Of a DNA stretch of 64,000 nucleotides, positions 30,648 to 42,083 are shown piece by piece. Origin of the DNA: Albugo candida (taxonomy: Eukaryota; Oomycota; Peronosporomycetes; Albuginales); NCBI GenBank assembly GCA_040437565.1, contig JBDOQK010000056.1, forward strand, positions 167,298 through 231,297. Reading direction: 5' to 3'. Under the pieces are notes generated by a model. It did not search any database, was not told the DNA's origin, and saw only the letters and a list, made by a program, of their open reading frames with translations. Each line of letters opens with the position of its first letter. The first letter of the stretch is position 1. Made by a program: the position numbers and the translations under genes.

Positions 30648-33476
30648 ATGCCCGAACTTAAGCAAATCAAAAGTACGATTAATCAAACTTCAAGTGCTTT
30701 CCAGAGAATTAATTTGATACCCGCAATGAATGCGGGAGATAACAACGACACTCTTCTATTATGTGCGGTTGAATGTATTTCTCACCACTACTTCATTGTA
30801 ACTCTTTCAAGATACACGTGGAACGTATACCGCCTCGATCAAATTGACGAGCATAACGCAAACAGGAATGTTGCTCATTCGATATTCCCCGTTAAAGTAC
30901 GTATTTTCACTTGCCATTCGGCGCAAATTATCGTCAAATTTGATTGTATGTGTCTTATAGATCGCAACTCATACCAACTTGCAGAAAAAAGAATTTGAAA
31001 ACCTCCGAATGTTGCGTCTTTATCAAGTTCACCCGCGTCAAGATAGTATAGTTGAATCTCGAGGCGCTGGTAGTACTCAGCTCGAAAAAGAAACAGAAAT
31101 TGTGGTTGGAGGGATTTTCGTGTGTGAGCACCGTTCGGACTCAGAACCCTTGCATACAAGGAGAGCTCACAGGCTGTGTTTCTATTCCCTATCCGACAAA
31201 AAGTAGGTGCAAAAATGCTTCGTCTTCAAAGCTGAGCTTTTGTCGATAGGATGTTGGAGACAAAATGTTACGAGAAATGTGTTTTGGATGCTCGCGTGCA
31301 CGGGGCTGTTGTTGCTGTTCTGACCGAAGACCAAGCAATCGACCTTATCGAACTTCACCGGTATCAAGTTGTTCGAACTATAAGAGAGGTTGTGAATGCA
31401 AAATTCGCAATTGGATCGGAATGGATTATTTTTTCGTCGTCGACTCCTTCGTATTGGTATGAAAATTCTGGAGATTCAAGCATAAACGCACAATACGAGA
31501 AACGATTCAGACATCAAGCTGCACGTTCGGACGCTCTTATTGAGAACAAAATAAAATATGGAAATTCACAGTCGACGTCTCCTTCGTTCACTGCTGTCGA
31601 CGTCGCTCAGAGTCTCGCATCAGGAATTTATTATCTGGGGGAGCTTGGGCGTTCGACTTTGTCACCTTATTTCTCATCTCCACCAGAACTTTTTCAAAGT
31701 CGCTCTCGACCAAACGTAGACACTGGCGACGACGATAATTATGTCTCTGGATCGTTGTCAGCATCACCAAATCAGAAGAACGTACCTAACAATCACAGTG
31801 GATCTGTAATCGTACAAAGTCTACAAAGCGAACGAATTCTTTGTCGGTTCAAGTGTCATTCGAGTCCCATTGCTGGACTTTCAATTGACCGATCAGGATT
31901 ACTAATAGCAACTTGCTCGATCAAAGGTCAAAATATCCACGTGTACCGACTCTTCCCTGCATTGCAATCCAAATGTGCAATAAATGACGACATGGCGCAG
32001 TCTTATCAGTTACTGTACAAGCTTCAGCGAGGAATTACACATGCCCAAATTATCGATATCGCCTTCAGTCAGGATTCTAAGTGGATCACAGCGACCTCTG
32101 CGCGTGGAACAAGTCACGTGTATGCCATTCATCCGGAAGGTGGAAGGATCACACAGTACAGCCATCTGGATTTTGACACAGATCTAGAAGACGGAGAAGT
32201 TTTCGATGAGCTCAATGGGATGCAGAGGAAGCACATCGATGATTTTTGCGCAGATTATAGAATATTGGAAACAAAAAAATTGAGTCAGGTGGCGAGATTC
32301 CATCACTCACTTCCTGTGTCCATGAAATCGGGAGGATATGGAAGGAAGGAAAGGTCTGTATTCGAAAGTGCGTTGGACGTCTCCCATACATTTATAAATC
32401 AATGTGGAATGACGCCATCATCGTCTTTCCACAATTGCATGAGTGACTCTGAAGAAGGAAGGCACTACCATTCACCAACAGGAATAGCGCATTCGCCCCC
32501 GATTTCTTGCTGTTTCGGACATGATAATTCGGTTTTGTTCTGCTGCAATTTTGGCAATGTGTTGGTGCTTCAGCTCAAGTGCAATCCCGTGAACGGACGA
32601 AAAACATCTTTGGAAGCACGTATGGAAGATGCACAATTCATGTTCGATGTCACTTTTGATGTCGTAAACCGTTGGAATATGCAGCAAGTTTCAACCTTCC
32701 AAAAGAACTTCCCACACGCTTTATCAACAAAGCCGTATATCGCTGAATCCAAGTGTGACGGTAAAAGCGAGCTTCGCACGTATGTAGACCGCGAAGTTCC
32801 TCTGTGGGCTCGTCCAAGCATCAAGTTTCGCGTTACAGATTCTGCAAACCCTGAAGGGAGGATTCAGGAAGTCAATCGACGTGGTCCGAATGTAACCCGA
32901 GGGGGCTCGCAAACAGACAGAGTCGATGCTGCCAAAAACTGGGAAGCAAACGTTTTTGTCTTCGAAATGGATTCTTATTTCGGGACGGGCAAGTCACCCG
33001 TATTTGATGGTCAAGATTGTAATCAATTACCCGAAATTCCAGGGTTTAATTTATACGATAATATTGATACAGCAATGCGTTCAAGTGTAAAGCTTTCGAA
33101 AGAAGACGACACTTTAAAAAAAGCGGAACCCGAAGACTCACAGACGATAAAGGAAATACAGCTGACAGATCGACCCGGAATGTGTTCAGGCGCAGAGCCG
33201 CAGTCCAAACAAAATGGCTTCATAGCCGGTGTCGTCCTTCAAGAATCATACTTTAACCTCCCAGAAGATCAAACATAGCAATATCTGAGCGTCAACTCAG
33301 CGTATTCAAGTATCAGATCTCGCTTTGTACCCCAACTTGGTCGAGACGCATGATCACTACAATCCGAGGACCACGTTTTAGCAGCCGACGACAATTTCAG
33401 CGTTGCAAAAAGCTTTACAAAGGCGCTCAGTTTGCAGTATGAAGAACTGAATTCACCCAAAGTAAACTATTTTTGA
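30648..33476 (+). CDS. BCAS3/PROPPIN-like WD-repeat protein
   Basis: Exons 30648..30896, 30961..31202 and 31250..33228 are well supported (introns 64 and 47 bp). Two short exons, 33301..33326 and 33369..33476, keep the frame and are likely; without them the protein stops at 33278. The full model is 867 residues. Seen: a WD-propeller core with ILCRFKCHSSPIAGLSIDRS and GLLIATCSIKGQNIHVYR. LLYKLQRGITHAQIIDIAFS and KWITATSARGTSHVYAIHPE follow, the signature stretch shared by animal BCAS3 and plant ATG18f/g/h. These proteins bind phosphoinositides at the phagophore. A BCAS3-type region lies C-terminal. It converges on the SelT gene. ATG 30641 upstream is out of frame. Confidence 0.82.
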
Positions 33477-33530
33477 TCCTTATGTGTGTGTGCATTCTGC
33501 CACCAGGCCTTTTCCTTTGCTTCTACTTCC

Positions 33531-33881
33531 TTAAGAAACGAATTGAGCGTCGAGGATCGTCGAAAGCTCCTACAAGTATTAGATTTGGGTCAGAATGCTT
33601 CATCGTTGAATTTAAGGGATACATCGATATCGCACCTCGATTGTTGGCCACCTGCCGCTTTGTATTTTAGAGAAAATCAAATCATCTGAGCATAAGAAAT
33701 GAGAAAGATTAAAAGTGTAGTAAAAGAAACGAAATTTACCATTCAAATAAATCTCAAATGCCCCTGAAGAAACGAGTTTCTGAGAGATTGTACCGAGCAG
33801 AATAAGGACTGTGAAGCACGCGATCCGATTATCCATCGCTTTCTTAATGTGCGTCTCATCCCAACCAAATTGCCGAAATAT
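33531..33881 (-). CDS. Selenoprotein T-like protein, C-terminal half (5' part in a gap)
   Basis: Three exons on the minus strand: 33881..33740, 33685..33636 and 33569..33531, with GT-AG introns of 54 and 66 bp. The product fragment reads IFRQFGWDETHIKKAMDNR, a hydrophobic helix ending ILLGTISQKLVSSGAFEIYL, then LIFSKIQSGRWPTIEELST and a short end. The SGAFEIYLN...WSK/FSKxxSGRxPT pattern is the hallmark of the SelT C-terminus (human SelT: STGAFEITLNDVPVWSKLES). SelT is an ER-membrane thioredoxin-fold oxidoreductase. The redox CxxU/CxxC motif lies in the missing N-terminal half, so selenocysteine use cannot be judged. Gap 33908-34007 follows 26 bp beyond the first visible exon. Confidence 0.8.
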
Positions 33882-33907
33882 CTATTTTTTGTCGTGGTAA
33901 TCAAAAG

Positions 33908-34007
33908 NNNNNNNNNNNNNNNNNNNNNNNNNNNNNNNNNNNNNNNNNNNNNNNNNNNNNNNNNNNNNNNNNNNNNNNNNNNNNNNNNNNNNNNNNNNNN
34001 NNNNNNN
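33908..34007. other. Assembly gap hiding the starts of two genes
   Basis: The flanks do not match each other. To the left a SelT-like gene lacks its N-terminus, and to the right uracil-DNA glycosylase lacks its own. These 100 N therefore stand for at least several hundred missing bases. Confidence 0.9.
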
Positions 34008-34008
34008 T

Positions 34009-34167
34009 ATTGATACGAAACAGCACTGTGTGATCAAAACCTCTCATCCGTCTCCACTTGGTGCGGCCAAAACCAGTGCTCCTTTCCTAGGATCCCGCTG
34101 CTTTTCCAAAGCCAATTCGTACTTGATCAAGCACAATAAGGAACCGATCAATTGGAACATTACTTAG
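34009..34167 (+). CDS. UNG: Uracil-DNA glycosylase, C-terminal end only
   Basis: UNG excises uracil from DNA as the first step of base excision repair. Right after the gap, a plus-strand frame of 52 codons reads VIKTSHPSPLGAAK, then FLGSRCFSKANSYLIKH and EPINWNIT before a stop. HPSPL is the minor-groove intercalation loop of family-1 UDGs with its catalytic histidine, and the rest aligns with the human end (GCRHFSKTNELLQKSGKKPIDW). The catalytic Asp and the uracil-binding residues would be in the gap. It is not evident as an open frame with a start because it is short and truncated. Confidence 0.88.
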   Translation: MDTKQHCVIKTSHPSPLGAAKTSAPFLGSRCFSKANSYLIKHNKEPINWNIT

Positions 34168-34390
34168 GATTCTGATTTTTCTCACAAATTTCGGTCACGA
34201 CATCTTCAAATTCAAGTGGACCTGCAGAGAATCCGTAAGTCAGAATTTCCATCAACGTGGTTCTACAGAGGATCCATTTCTTGTAATCATTTGCAGCTAA
34301 GCCGTGTAATATATACCAATGCTTGACGAATAATGAAGAATTCTCTGTGTATGATTGCAGGATCAGCAGGTCTTTGGACAGAGTCCACAC
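34160..34390 (-). CDS. Hypothetical C-terminal exon, unknown protein
   Basis: A 76-codon minus frame (LLILQSYTENSSLFVKHWYI, ending DVVTEICEKNQNPK) overlaps the UNG stop by 8 bp in convergent orientation. Its ending just at the UNG stop and its amphipathic helical composition suggest a real 3' exon, but I see no family match and no clear upstream exon. The start codon is not determined. It may be spurious. Confidence 0.25.
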   Translation of the reverse strand: MWTLSKDLLILQSYTENSSLFVKHWYILHGLAANDYKKWILCRTTLMEILTYGFSAGPLEFEDVVTEICEKNQNPK

Positions 34391-35051
34391 AGTACACAGT
34401 TGAATACTTGATTAAATCCCGTCAGTCTGATAGGATTGGCTAATTTTATGCTTGCATAGTGCCAACGCACGCCTAGGTAAGGGACAATATGATAGCACTG
34501 CCAGCTACTTTTCGACGTCACCTATTTTGCGCTCAATTTGGAATCATTCAATTCGATTCGCGTTCGCATTTGCTCGTTTTGTGATCATTCTTCATTGGCT
34601 ATTTCACAGTTCACGGTTTGTTCATGACACAAAAATATTCTATTCTGTAAACTGAGTTCTAAAATATCACTATTTACGGGTCATTCATGAAACAAGAACC
34701 TTATATTCTATAAACTTGGTCCTATGGGTCCTGTTGTTGCACTTCCACATCTTCGTGCGCTTTGTCCTACCCTCCTGCAACGGCCACATCTTCTTTGCAT
34801 AGGTGCATCCACAGCTGCTAGAATTTACTCAAATTCCGACGAGTTTCTTTGCGTCGATGATGCAGATGAGTGTTTCGTTCGTGTCGATCTAGATGGCTTC
34901 CCTCGCACTTGCACATATACTGGTTCAAGGATAGCACTTGCAGCAGCTGCAGCGCTGATTTTGATGTCCATGAAGAAGACTCAGTTGTGTACGATTCCGT
35001 TACCGCTTGTAACGCACTGGACACTCAACTGCCCCTACCCATGCACGATGA
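34391..35051. other. Intergenic, no supported gene
   Basis: A plus frame at 34724-35107 exists but has no recognisable domain and runs antisense into the MULE remnant. Otherwise nothing is seen. Confidence 0.5.
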
Positions 35052-36020
35052 TTAATCCAACCACCAATGCTGAGGGAGATCGGCCATCCCTAGTGATATA
35101 TAATTGACTCCAAAGCTTGGCTCAATCTCATTGTGAGATCCATCCAAATTTTCATACGTAACGTTCCATTGCATCACATTACACACGAATATCCCATTGC
35201 TGTCCTCCAGTGGCCTTGGCAGTCCCTGCCAACATTCCTTGCCAGATATTTCATATGCGTCCCTCGTAAAGCTCAAGCTGTATGTCACCAATAGAACGCT
35301 CCCTTGCAGATCGCCTCAAAAGAGATAGTAACTCAATCAAACACATGACATGAAGAGCTTGTGCTAGCAAAGCCATGCGCTAGCAGTGTATATTTTCCTA
35401 CCTGTGGACACAGCAATCCATTTATACAAATCCACATGGGCACTCTCCACGCACGATGTTGACGTGTAGACATAATGTGGAACACCGTGCATCCAAGCAT
35501 TGACAAGTTTTGCTAGCATATGGTAAAGGACAACAAGTTGTTTACTGGTTCAGGTTTGACAATACATGCGGTTAGCTGTTACCTTGTAGATAAGCCATGT
35601 GCTTGCCAGATAATGAATGGTTTGACTAGGCAAACAACCACGCGTTTTCTCGAGGACTGCTTTGTATGCTCCTTCACTAACAGCATTCACTTACCTGTTC
35701 CAGTATTGGAGAAACGGTCAAAATTCTCCTGCGAGGAAACGCTGTCCGTTGTTTCGCAAATATGTTTTGCTGGTATGCCAACGGCGTAACAATGCGCCTG
35801 CTGTCGGAAATGCTGTCAACAGTGCGGTTGTGAGTGCAAGTTACCGATCTCTCACATAAGGAAGCTGGTGGTCGATACCCCAGTCATTGAATAAATCCTT
35901 TATCTTGACCATTGCCCAGTAATAGTCCGCAGTCGTTTCCTTATTCATAGCAAAATAACACAGGGTGTATTGGCAAACTGTAAGGTCTGCACGATGTTAA
36001 AAACAGAGTACAGTGGGGAA
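35052..36020 (-). pseudogene. MULE-type transposase remnant
   Basis: On the minus strand, in order: CYFAMNKETTADYYWAMVKI (about 35980-35900), the MULE catalytic-domain stretch. Next come LLRRWHTSKTYLRNNGQRF, the CxWHxxKN-like block, and WMHGVPHYVYTSTSCVESAH, the TNRVESAH-like block. Mutator-like elements are cut-and-paste DNA transposons, and FAR1/MULE-type transposases are abundant in oomycetes. The pieces are in the right order but in different frames with stops between them. The part from 35519 to 35052 reads as two exons (35519..35402, 35302..35052) with an intron of 99 bp, and its last about 80 residues do not match MULE. Terminal repeats were not found. Confidence 0.6.
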
Positions 36021-36109
36021 TAAATGTATTGAATGTAGTTAGAAGGAGTTCCTAATTACGCACACTGCGATCCTTCAAAGTGAGTTTTCTCCCGCGGCTC
36101 CTCGCAGTC

Positions 36110-37990
36110 GATCTGGTTTCTTCTAGCACGTCTTCACGGTCGTAAGAGTCACTTTTTCTTTACGGCGGCGGATGTTGTGCACTCGATGCATATGATTTTC
36201 CAACACTCTTTCCTGGCGCTTTGATGAACACCACTTCAGCCTATGAGCAAACGCAATTCTTGAATCCTTGAAGCTGGCAGCACCTTCGTCAGTAAATCGG
36301 CGACCATCGTGTTCTGTACATTCATATGTTGGCTTGACCGTCTCCTTCTTGGCGTAATCACGTAAGAATTTAAGCTTCATAATCTACATGCTTCGTGCCG
36401 GCAGAGCTCGCCTCGTTTCGATTTGCTTCACTGCAGCTTGGTTATCAATCTTGAGCAACACAGGTATCTTTACTCGTTGTCCGAGCTCTTCGTAAAGCTC
36501 CTGAAATCCCAGCGCCTCACATCCTCCGACGGCCGCAGCGACGAACTCCGCTTCCGCTGTCAGCTGACCCCCGCAGCTTGCATCTTGCAGTGCCGCCCTA
36601 CAGTAATTCCATTCAAAGCCTGCACAAATGCACTCACAGACTTTCGGTCTTCATTGTCAGCCGCGAAGTCTGCATCACTGAAGCTGACAATCCTGATGGG
36701 AGACTGGGGCTCGCTGTCTTCACGCAAATGCAGCTTTAAACCTTTCGTTCCCTTTAAGTATCTTGCAATCTTTTTTGCAAGCTTATCATCTTGCAACGTT
36801 GGTGCGTGAATTTGTCTAGTCGCTCTGTGCACCGCAAACGAAATGTCTGGACGCGTGCAGCGCGATACCCATAGCAAGCTACCAACTAGAGACTGGTAAT
36901 ACTTGATGGTCGGTACTCGATGCAAACTCACAGCTTTTTATTTCAGCAGCTCGTCGTCTCCTTCGTTTACTTGCACTTCAGATATCGGTACTCGTACCGG
37001 GTTCGCTTCAGCCAGACCATGTTATTCGAGCGCTCTGCTCCTGGTCGATAGAATAGCCTCCTTCTTTTGTCCATGCAATTCTCATTTAACAATACCGAGA
37101 TCCTTGAGCTGGAGCACCTTCATGTCAGTAAAGAACTGATCAATGTGCTCCACTATCGTACCTGTAATTAGCAGGTCATGAACATAGACCCCAACGAGTC
37201 ATATTATCCTCGTCGACCTTGTAAAAAATGCACGGGTCATTAATGCTTTGCATAAATTCAATCTTGAGCAGCGTGTCACACAACAGTTGATGCCAAAGTC
37301 TTCCTGCCTGTTTTGATCCATAACGACTTCGTCGTAGAAGCAGCATCAATTCATCAGGTTCCGTTACGCCAAGTCGGTCTAGGGTGTCTTGGGTCACTTT
37401 CATTCCATCGGGAATTCTTAAGTGGATTTCATACTCTGGCTCCGTGAAAGCTTTCGGGTACGCGCTTGGAACGTCACCATGCCTAGCCGGAACTCCCCAA
37501 ATCCGTGAAAACGTAAAAATGACAAACGCATTTTTTATCGGCATCACCGTAGAGAATGTGGGATTGTAATTCACACCAAATATTTGCTTGTCGCCGCGAA
37601 CCACCAGTCTCGCCTTGTATCTTGCCACAGTCCCGTTTGCCCTTATGTTGGCTTTATAAACACACTTGGTTGGGATGGTTTTCACGTCCTTTGGAAATTT
37701 CATCACCGTTCACGTTTCGTTTTCCTCAAGTGACGCAAGTTCCTCTTGCGTCCAGCAACCGCCCACTTGGCAATGTCAGGTCCACGACGCGCTGCCCCAT
37801 GATTTTTTGACTTAATCACTGGATCCGACACTTGCAACTCTTCGGCACTCGTTTCTAGTCTTCCCATACTGATGCATTATCCTTGATATAAATAGCTGAG
37901 TGAGCTGACCTTTTCTCGTGTTTCCATGCTCCTTCATTCACCATGCTCGTCTGCCTCGGCTTGTTTTTTGTTTTCGTACGTTTGCGCTGT
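36110..37990 (-). mobile_element. Ty1/copia retroelement fossil, pol part
   Basis: Minus-strand remains of a copia-family LTR element. Parts in order from right to left: the start of reverse transcriptase (about 37700-37180) and its later part (about 36930-36750). The RNase H region runs to about 36560, and the end of pol lies near 36380-36130. The element is broken in several places and its LTRs were not found. It ends on the right close to a 100-N gap (38009-38108). Confidence 0.8.
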
Positions 37991-38008
37991 GATCTCCTTG
38001 GACCTGAT

Positions 38009-38108
38009 NNNNNNNNNNNNNNNNNNNNNNNNNNNNNNNNNNNNNNNNNNNNNNNNNNNNNNNNNNNNNNNNNNNNNNNNNNNNNNNNNNNNNNNNNNNN
38101 NNNNNNNN
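38009..38108. other. Assembly gap between two opposed copia fossils
   Basis: One hundred N with no shared flank sequence. The copia remains to the left read leftwards and those to the right read rightwards, so the join could be wrong. Confidence 0.9.
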
Positions 38109-39172
38109 ACACTTTGTCTATACAAGATGCCAAGGCCCAGGATAGATTATGGATTCCGGGCAGTGGATCTAGGAGGCACCTCTTCAATGATGAGGCAAAA
38201 TAATGTGATGACCAATGCCTGGTCGCCAACGGAAAAACGCTTCGTCTTACATTGGCCGGAAATGTGATGATTCACGTGATGGCATGCGGAAAAGCTAGTA
38301 TTATACGACTTACAGAAGTCTAGTACGCACCGCTGCTAACGCGCAATATCGCTGTCGTACGGTTTTCTTGAGCTTAGAAGTTACGGCCTCTAGTATAAGA
38401 ATAACAGGAAAGCCCTTAACGCCCTCAATACCGGCTCCGTCGTGCTCGACGTGGCGATGTGCAACAACGTGCTCGTCATCGAGGCGTGAGAAAAAAGAGC
38501 TAACGAAGGGATATTGAAGACGTTCATTGCTGCGATTGATGAAGAAAAAAATCAGGAAGTTGATGAAGGTGTGCATTCAGGAACGCTCATGCACTTTCAC
38601 CAACTTTTCGGCCATCTATCCTACAACACTATTGAGAGAGCGGTGCGTGATCCTAGATCTGGAATCCGGCTTACTGATAAGGAGAGAGTGACGTGTCACA
38701 TGCACGCAAGAGAAGAAGTCAAAGAGCGCGCAGTCCAAGAAGGACACAGGCGTGCATTCACCGATTTACCGTATTGGTGGTGTTATCTGTTCGGACCTCA
38801 AAGGGCCCATGTCACCAAAAGATCGAGTGGGAAATCGGTATCTTGTCAGCTTCGTGGATCACAAGAGAGATTACTGTCGCGTGTTTCTCGCACGCATAAA
38901 GGATCAAGAGTCGAAGAAGTTTGAGTATTTCTTAATCTTCTTTGAGAAGCGTTTCAGTTGCCGGGTCCATGTTCTGCGAACGGACGGTGGTTGGGAATAC
39001 AAGAATGTGGATTTTATTTGCTGGCGTGGCGAGACAAGTGAGCGAGGCGCGCAACCAAGCTACAGATGGAAAAGCCGAGCGTTTGCACAAAACGTTCCCA
39101 AAGAATGGCGCGCTCTATGATATTCGCAAGAAAACTCCCGCTGTCTTTCTGGGGTGACGCGGTCGAATACTC
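38109..39172 (+). mobile_element. Ty1/copia retroelement fossil, protease to integrase part
   Basis: Plus-strand copia remains. Parts: a protease-like stretch just after the gap, a pre-integrase (GAG-pre) region near 38600 and integrase core sequence to about 39170, where it stops abruptly at the left repeat array of the hAT element. Reverse transcriptase is missing on this side. It is broken in several places and no LTR was found. Confidence 0.7.
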
Positions 39173-39186
39173 GGCGCTGGGGCTGC

Positions 39187-39358
39187 AAATGGATCTAGAT
39201 TCACTGGATCTGGATTTTTTTTCAGATCCAGATCCATTTAGCAAACGGATCCTATTCTTAGATCCAGATCCATTTAACAAATGGATCCAACTCACAGATC
39301 CAGATCCATTTAGCAAATGGATCCAACTCACAGATCCAGATCCAGATCCACCAAGATC
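39187..39358. repeat. Left array of 36-bp hairpin-forming repeats
   Basis: About three and a half partial to complete units of a 36-bp repeat. The inverted core ATCCATTT...AAATGGAT with a three-base loop would fold into a short hairpin. The first unit is degenerate and partly inverted (GGATCTGGAT). Confidence 0.75.
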
Positions 39359-39380
39359 TCATAAAAATATAAAAATAAAT

Positions 39381-41505
39381 TTAATTGAAATATGAGTCTA
39401 TGGTATTTTCAAGTAGTTCTCCCTTATTTTGAAAAGTAATTTTTTCATTATCAGCCCCTGATCTTGAACAACTTAAATGGTAACTAGGACTAGTTTTTTT
39501 GGACATGAGCCAATCTTTTGTGCAGATCAAAGCTTCTACTGCTAGGAGGGAGGCTAATCGAAGATCTAAAATCATCCAGGATTCGTCCTCCGAAGATGAA
39601 AGCTTGCTCAGAGGCAACCGATATTGCAGGAATTGCCATGACGTCAACAGCAATTTGAGACAATAGAGGAAAGTTTTCGTGGTTTGATTTCCACCACTCT
39701 AGTATAGAGAGATCAGCTTGGAGAGGGTAAGCGGGTTCTTTCTGGTATATCTCAAATTCCGACTTTGTTTGCATCTGGCTGGTATTTTGAGAGGCTTTCA
39801 GAAAGTTTAAAAATCCTGCTTGCTCACTGAAGGTAGCCTCAATAATATTTGCAAAATATATAGAAGAGTTGAGTTGCGAGATAGAATCATCTTGTCTGAT
39901 ATTATCAAGTCTGTATTTGTCGAGGAATGCTAGGAAACTAAAAGTGGTGTAATTAGCCTTTGTCTTGAACAGGTAAAAAGTATATCCAAAAGCTACCTTG
40001 ATTCCAAGTCTACCATCTTATCAATGCATACACTGCATCAACTTGTTCAAAAACATATGAAAAGTATCTCATCTTGTAATGAGGATCAAAGGATAGTGGC
40101 AAAAGAAAGATTCTTCTCTGAGGGCTGATTTCTTCCATACTCCGATTTTTTTTCAATTTTGCCTCCATAGGCTGGCTTATACTCCTGATGAAATCATTGG
40201 GATGAGTCTTCCCGACCTCAATAGTTTTTAGCACTGCCAAAGAAGAGTGAACACAAGATGAGCTGTTGGAATAACTGCATCCCGAAAGATCTAAAGTTGC
40301 TGCAATAAGGAGCATTAGCCGAAACCTTTGCAATTGTGTAAATGTGTTAACAACAAAGTGCAATTACCTTGCTTGAAAATTTTAAAAAAACCAGCCAGTC
40401 TTCATTTATCCCATTCTTTTACTGAAATCTCTTCGAACGGTTTCTGATCGGCAAGGGCATTGAAGATACTTATGTACGGAAAGGTGCTTAACATATCATT
40501 TGTCGAGTTCCAGCGAGTTGCAACATCTGGTTTTGGCTGGGCTGTCGTGGAAGGGATACTGGAATCATTTCCAATCGCTGCTTTCCACAAGCGTTTGCGA
40601 GCAGGCGACGATCTAATCCATTTTATGTTGGACCGAAATTGAAAAGAAATTGCAGTATGAGGTGAAATTCAAATAAGGAATACCACTATGATTGATTGTT
40701 TAATTACCAAAGATTACTCTGAAGCATTCATCCCGTCATCGACTATCAAATTCAAGATGTGTGCAATGCACTTTCCATGAAAGTATTTGGGATCTTGATT
40801 TCTACTTCTAAATGTTGAATAATATGGCCAACCGCCACCTTGTTTGATGAAGCATTATCAAGGGCGAGGGTCATCATCTTTGAAGTTGAAGCCACCACTC
40901 CCAGGAAATCTGTAGATATATCTTTGCCAGTGTGTCCTCCTGTCAAATCACGAAAGCTGTTTACCTTTTTGTTGAACTTGTATCCTGAAGTGATCCATTG
41001 CGCAGCCACTGCCATGTAGTTAATGTTTTGATTAGAAGTCCAAATATCTGAGGTAAAAGATATTCTAGAATTGGAGGCCGCAATGTCAGCCATGATTTCC
41101 GCTGTCATCTTCTGTAGTTGAGTCAACATTTTGGCTTTGACAGTTGCTCTGCTGATAGCTTTGAAGTTTGGCTGTAAAGTTTCCATCAGGCTGCGGAATC
41201 CAGAAAGTTCCACATGAGATAATGTCAACTCACGAAGAATATTCATTCCGATTATCTCTCGTTGGCAACGTTTGATCATATTTCCAAATTGACTGGGAAG
41301 GTCTTGCGAAACTTAACACTGTTTGGGTTTCCCCTTTGGTGTCCACCTTATGCTTTTTGTAGTGCTTTATTACAGCAGATGTTCCTGTTTTAAAGCTCCG
41401 GACAGCAGAGCATTTGTTGTTGCACTTGGCTTTCAGATCCCTCTCGGGGGTTTTATACTCCTCGAAATCTTCCCAGACAGCTGAGGAGCGGCCCCGCTTT
41501 AGCAT
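39381..41505 (-). pseudogene. hAT transposase, broken into several frames
   Basis: From right to left on the minus strand: a BED zinc finger (41505-41230: VWEDFEEYKTPERDL, CNNKC, then H-K-K-H); the DDE-type core (41279-40752: ISFTSDIWTSNQNINYMAVA, ALDNASSNK); VATRWNSTNDML (about 40530); and the hATC dimerisation domain (39774-39490: IPAISVASEQAFIFGGRIL). The continuation VEALICTKDWL of hATC is in another frame (about 39520), so there is a frameshift, and the middle pieces (40363-40010, 40590-40402) are also in separate frames. Some breaks may be introns. The transposase is most likely inactive. Confidence 0.75.
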
Positions 41506-42083
41506 TTGTTAGTTGATAGGACTTTCAAGAGCAGTTGATATTTGAGTTGCTACCTAGTTTTTAATTTTGTTGTCTTGTTGTGTGAGTATAACATAAATCA
41601 CCCCTTAGCGGAGTATATTCCTAACCTTATTTGAACATAACGCACTTATTCCAAGATATACATTCTACGTACACAATAATATCAACGATCTTTACACATT
41701 ACAAGAATATACTGCAACAGGGGAGTCAGTGTCAGTATCAGTATTAGTGTCAGTTTCTCTGGGATTATTTCATTGACACCAGGACACCAAGGAATCTGTT
41801 CTGATTGTATGTCTGGATTTTTCTTTGTTATTATTTCGGGCAGCGGAATCCCGTTAAGCTGAGTGATGTGTTTCACCGGCCACAAAGGGTTTCTGGGGTT
41901 CGGCCAAAAGGAGCAGAGTTTTATTTTAACCTACCTCTGGAGCACAAATATCAGATCTACCCTGCAATATAATCTATAGAATATAATTCACGATATAGAT
42001 TGTCATGAGTGGCATATTTCATCAAAATTCTACATATGACCGTCATAGTTAGTACTTGGTAGATGCATGCTATATTTTTTGAT

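Noticed and set aside
33486-33689. Plus-strand frame with LSVEDRRKLLQVLDLGQN
   Set aside because: Antisense to the SelT exons, which match their family well; the BCAS3-like gene more likely ends at 33476.
34724-35107. Plus-strand frame of 127 codons
   Set aside because: No domain, odd composition, and antisense to the MULE-related frame at its end.
36423-36809. Plus-strand frame of 128 codons
   Set aside because: Shadow of the copia RNase H/reverse-transcriptase region on the other strand.
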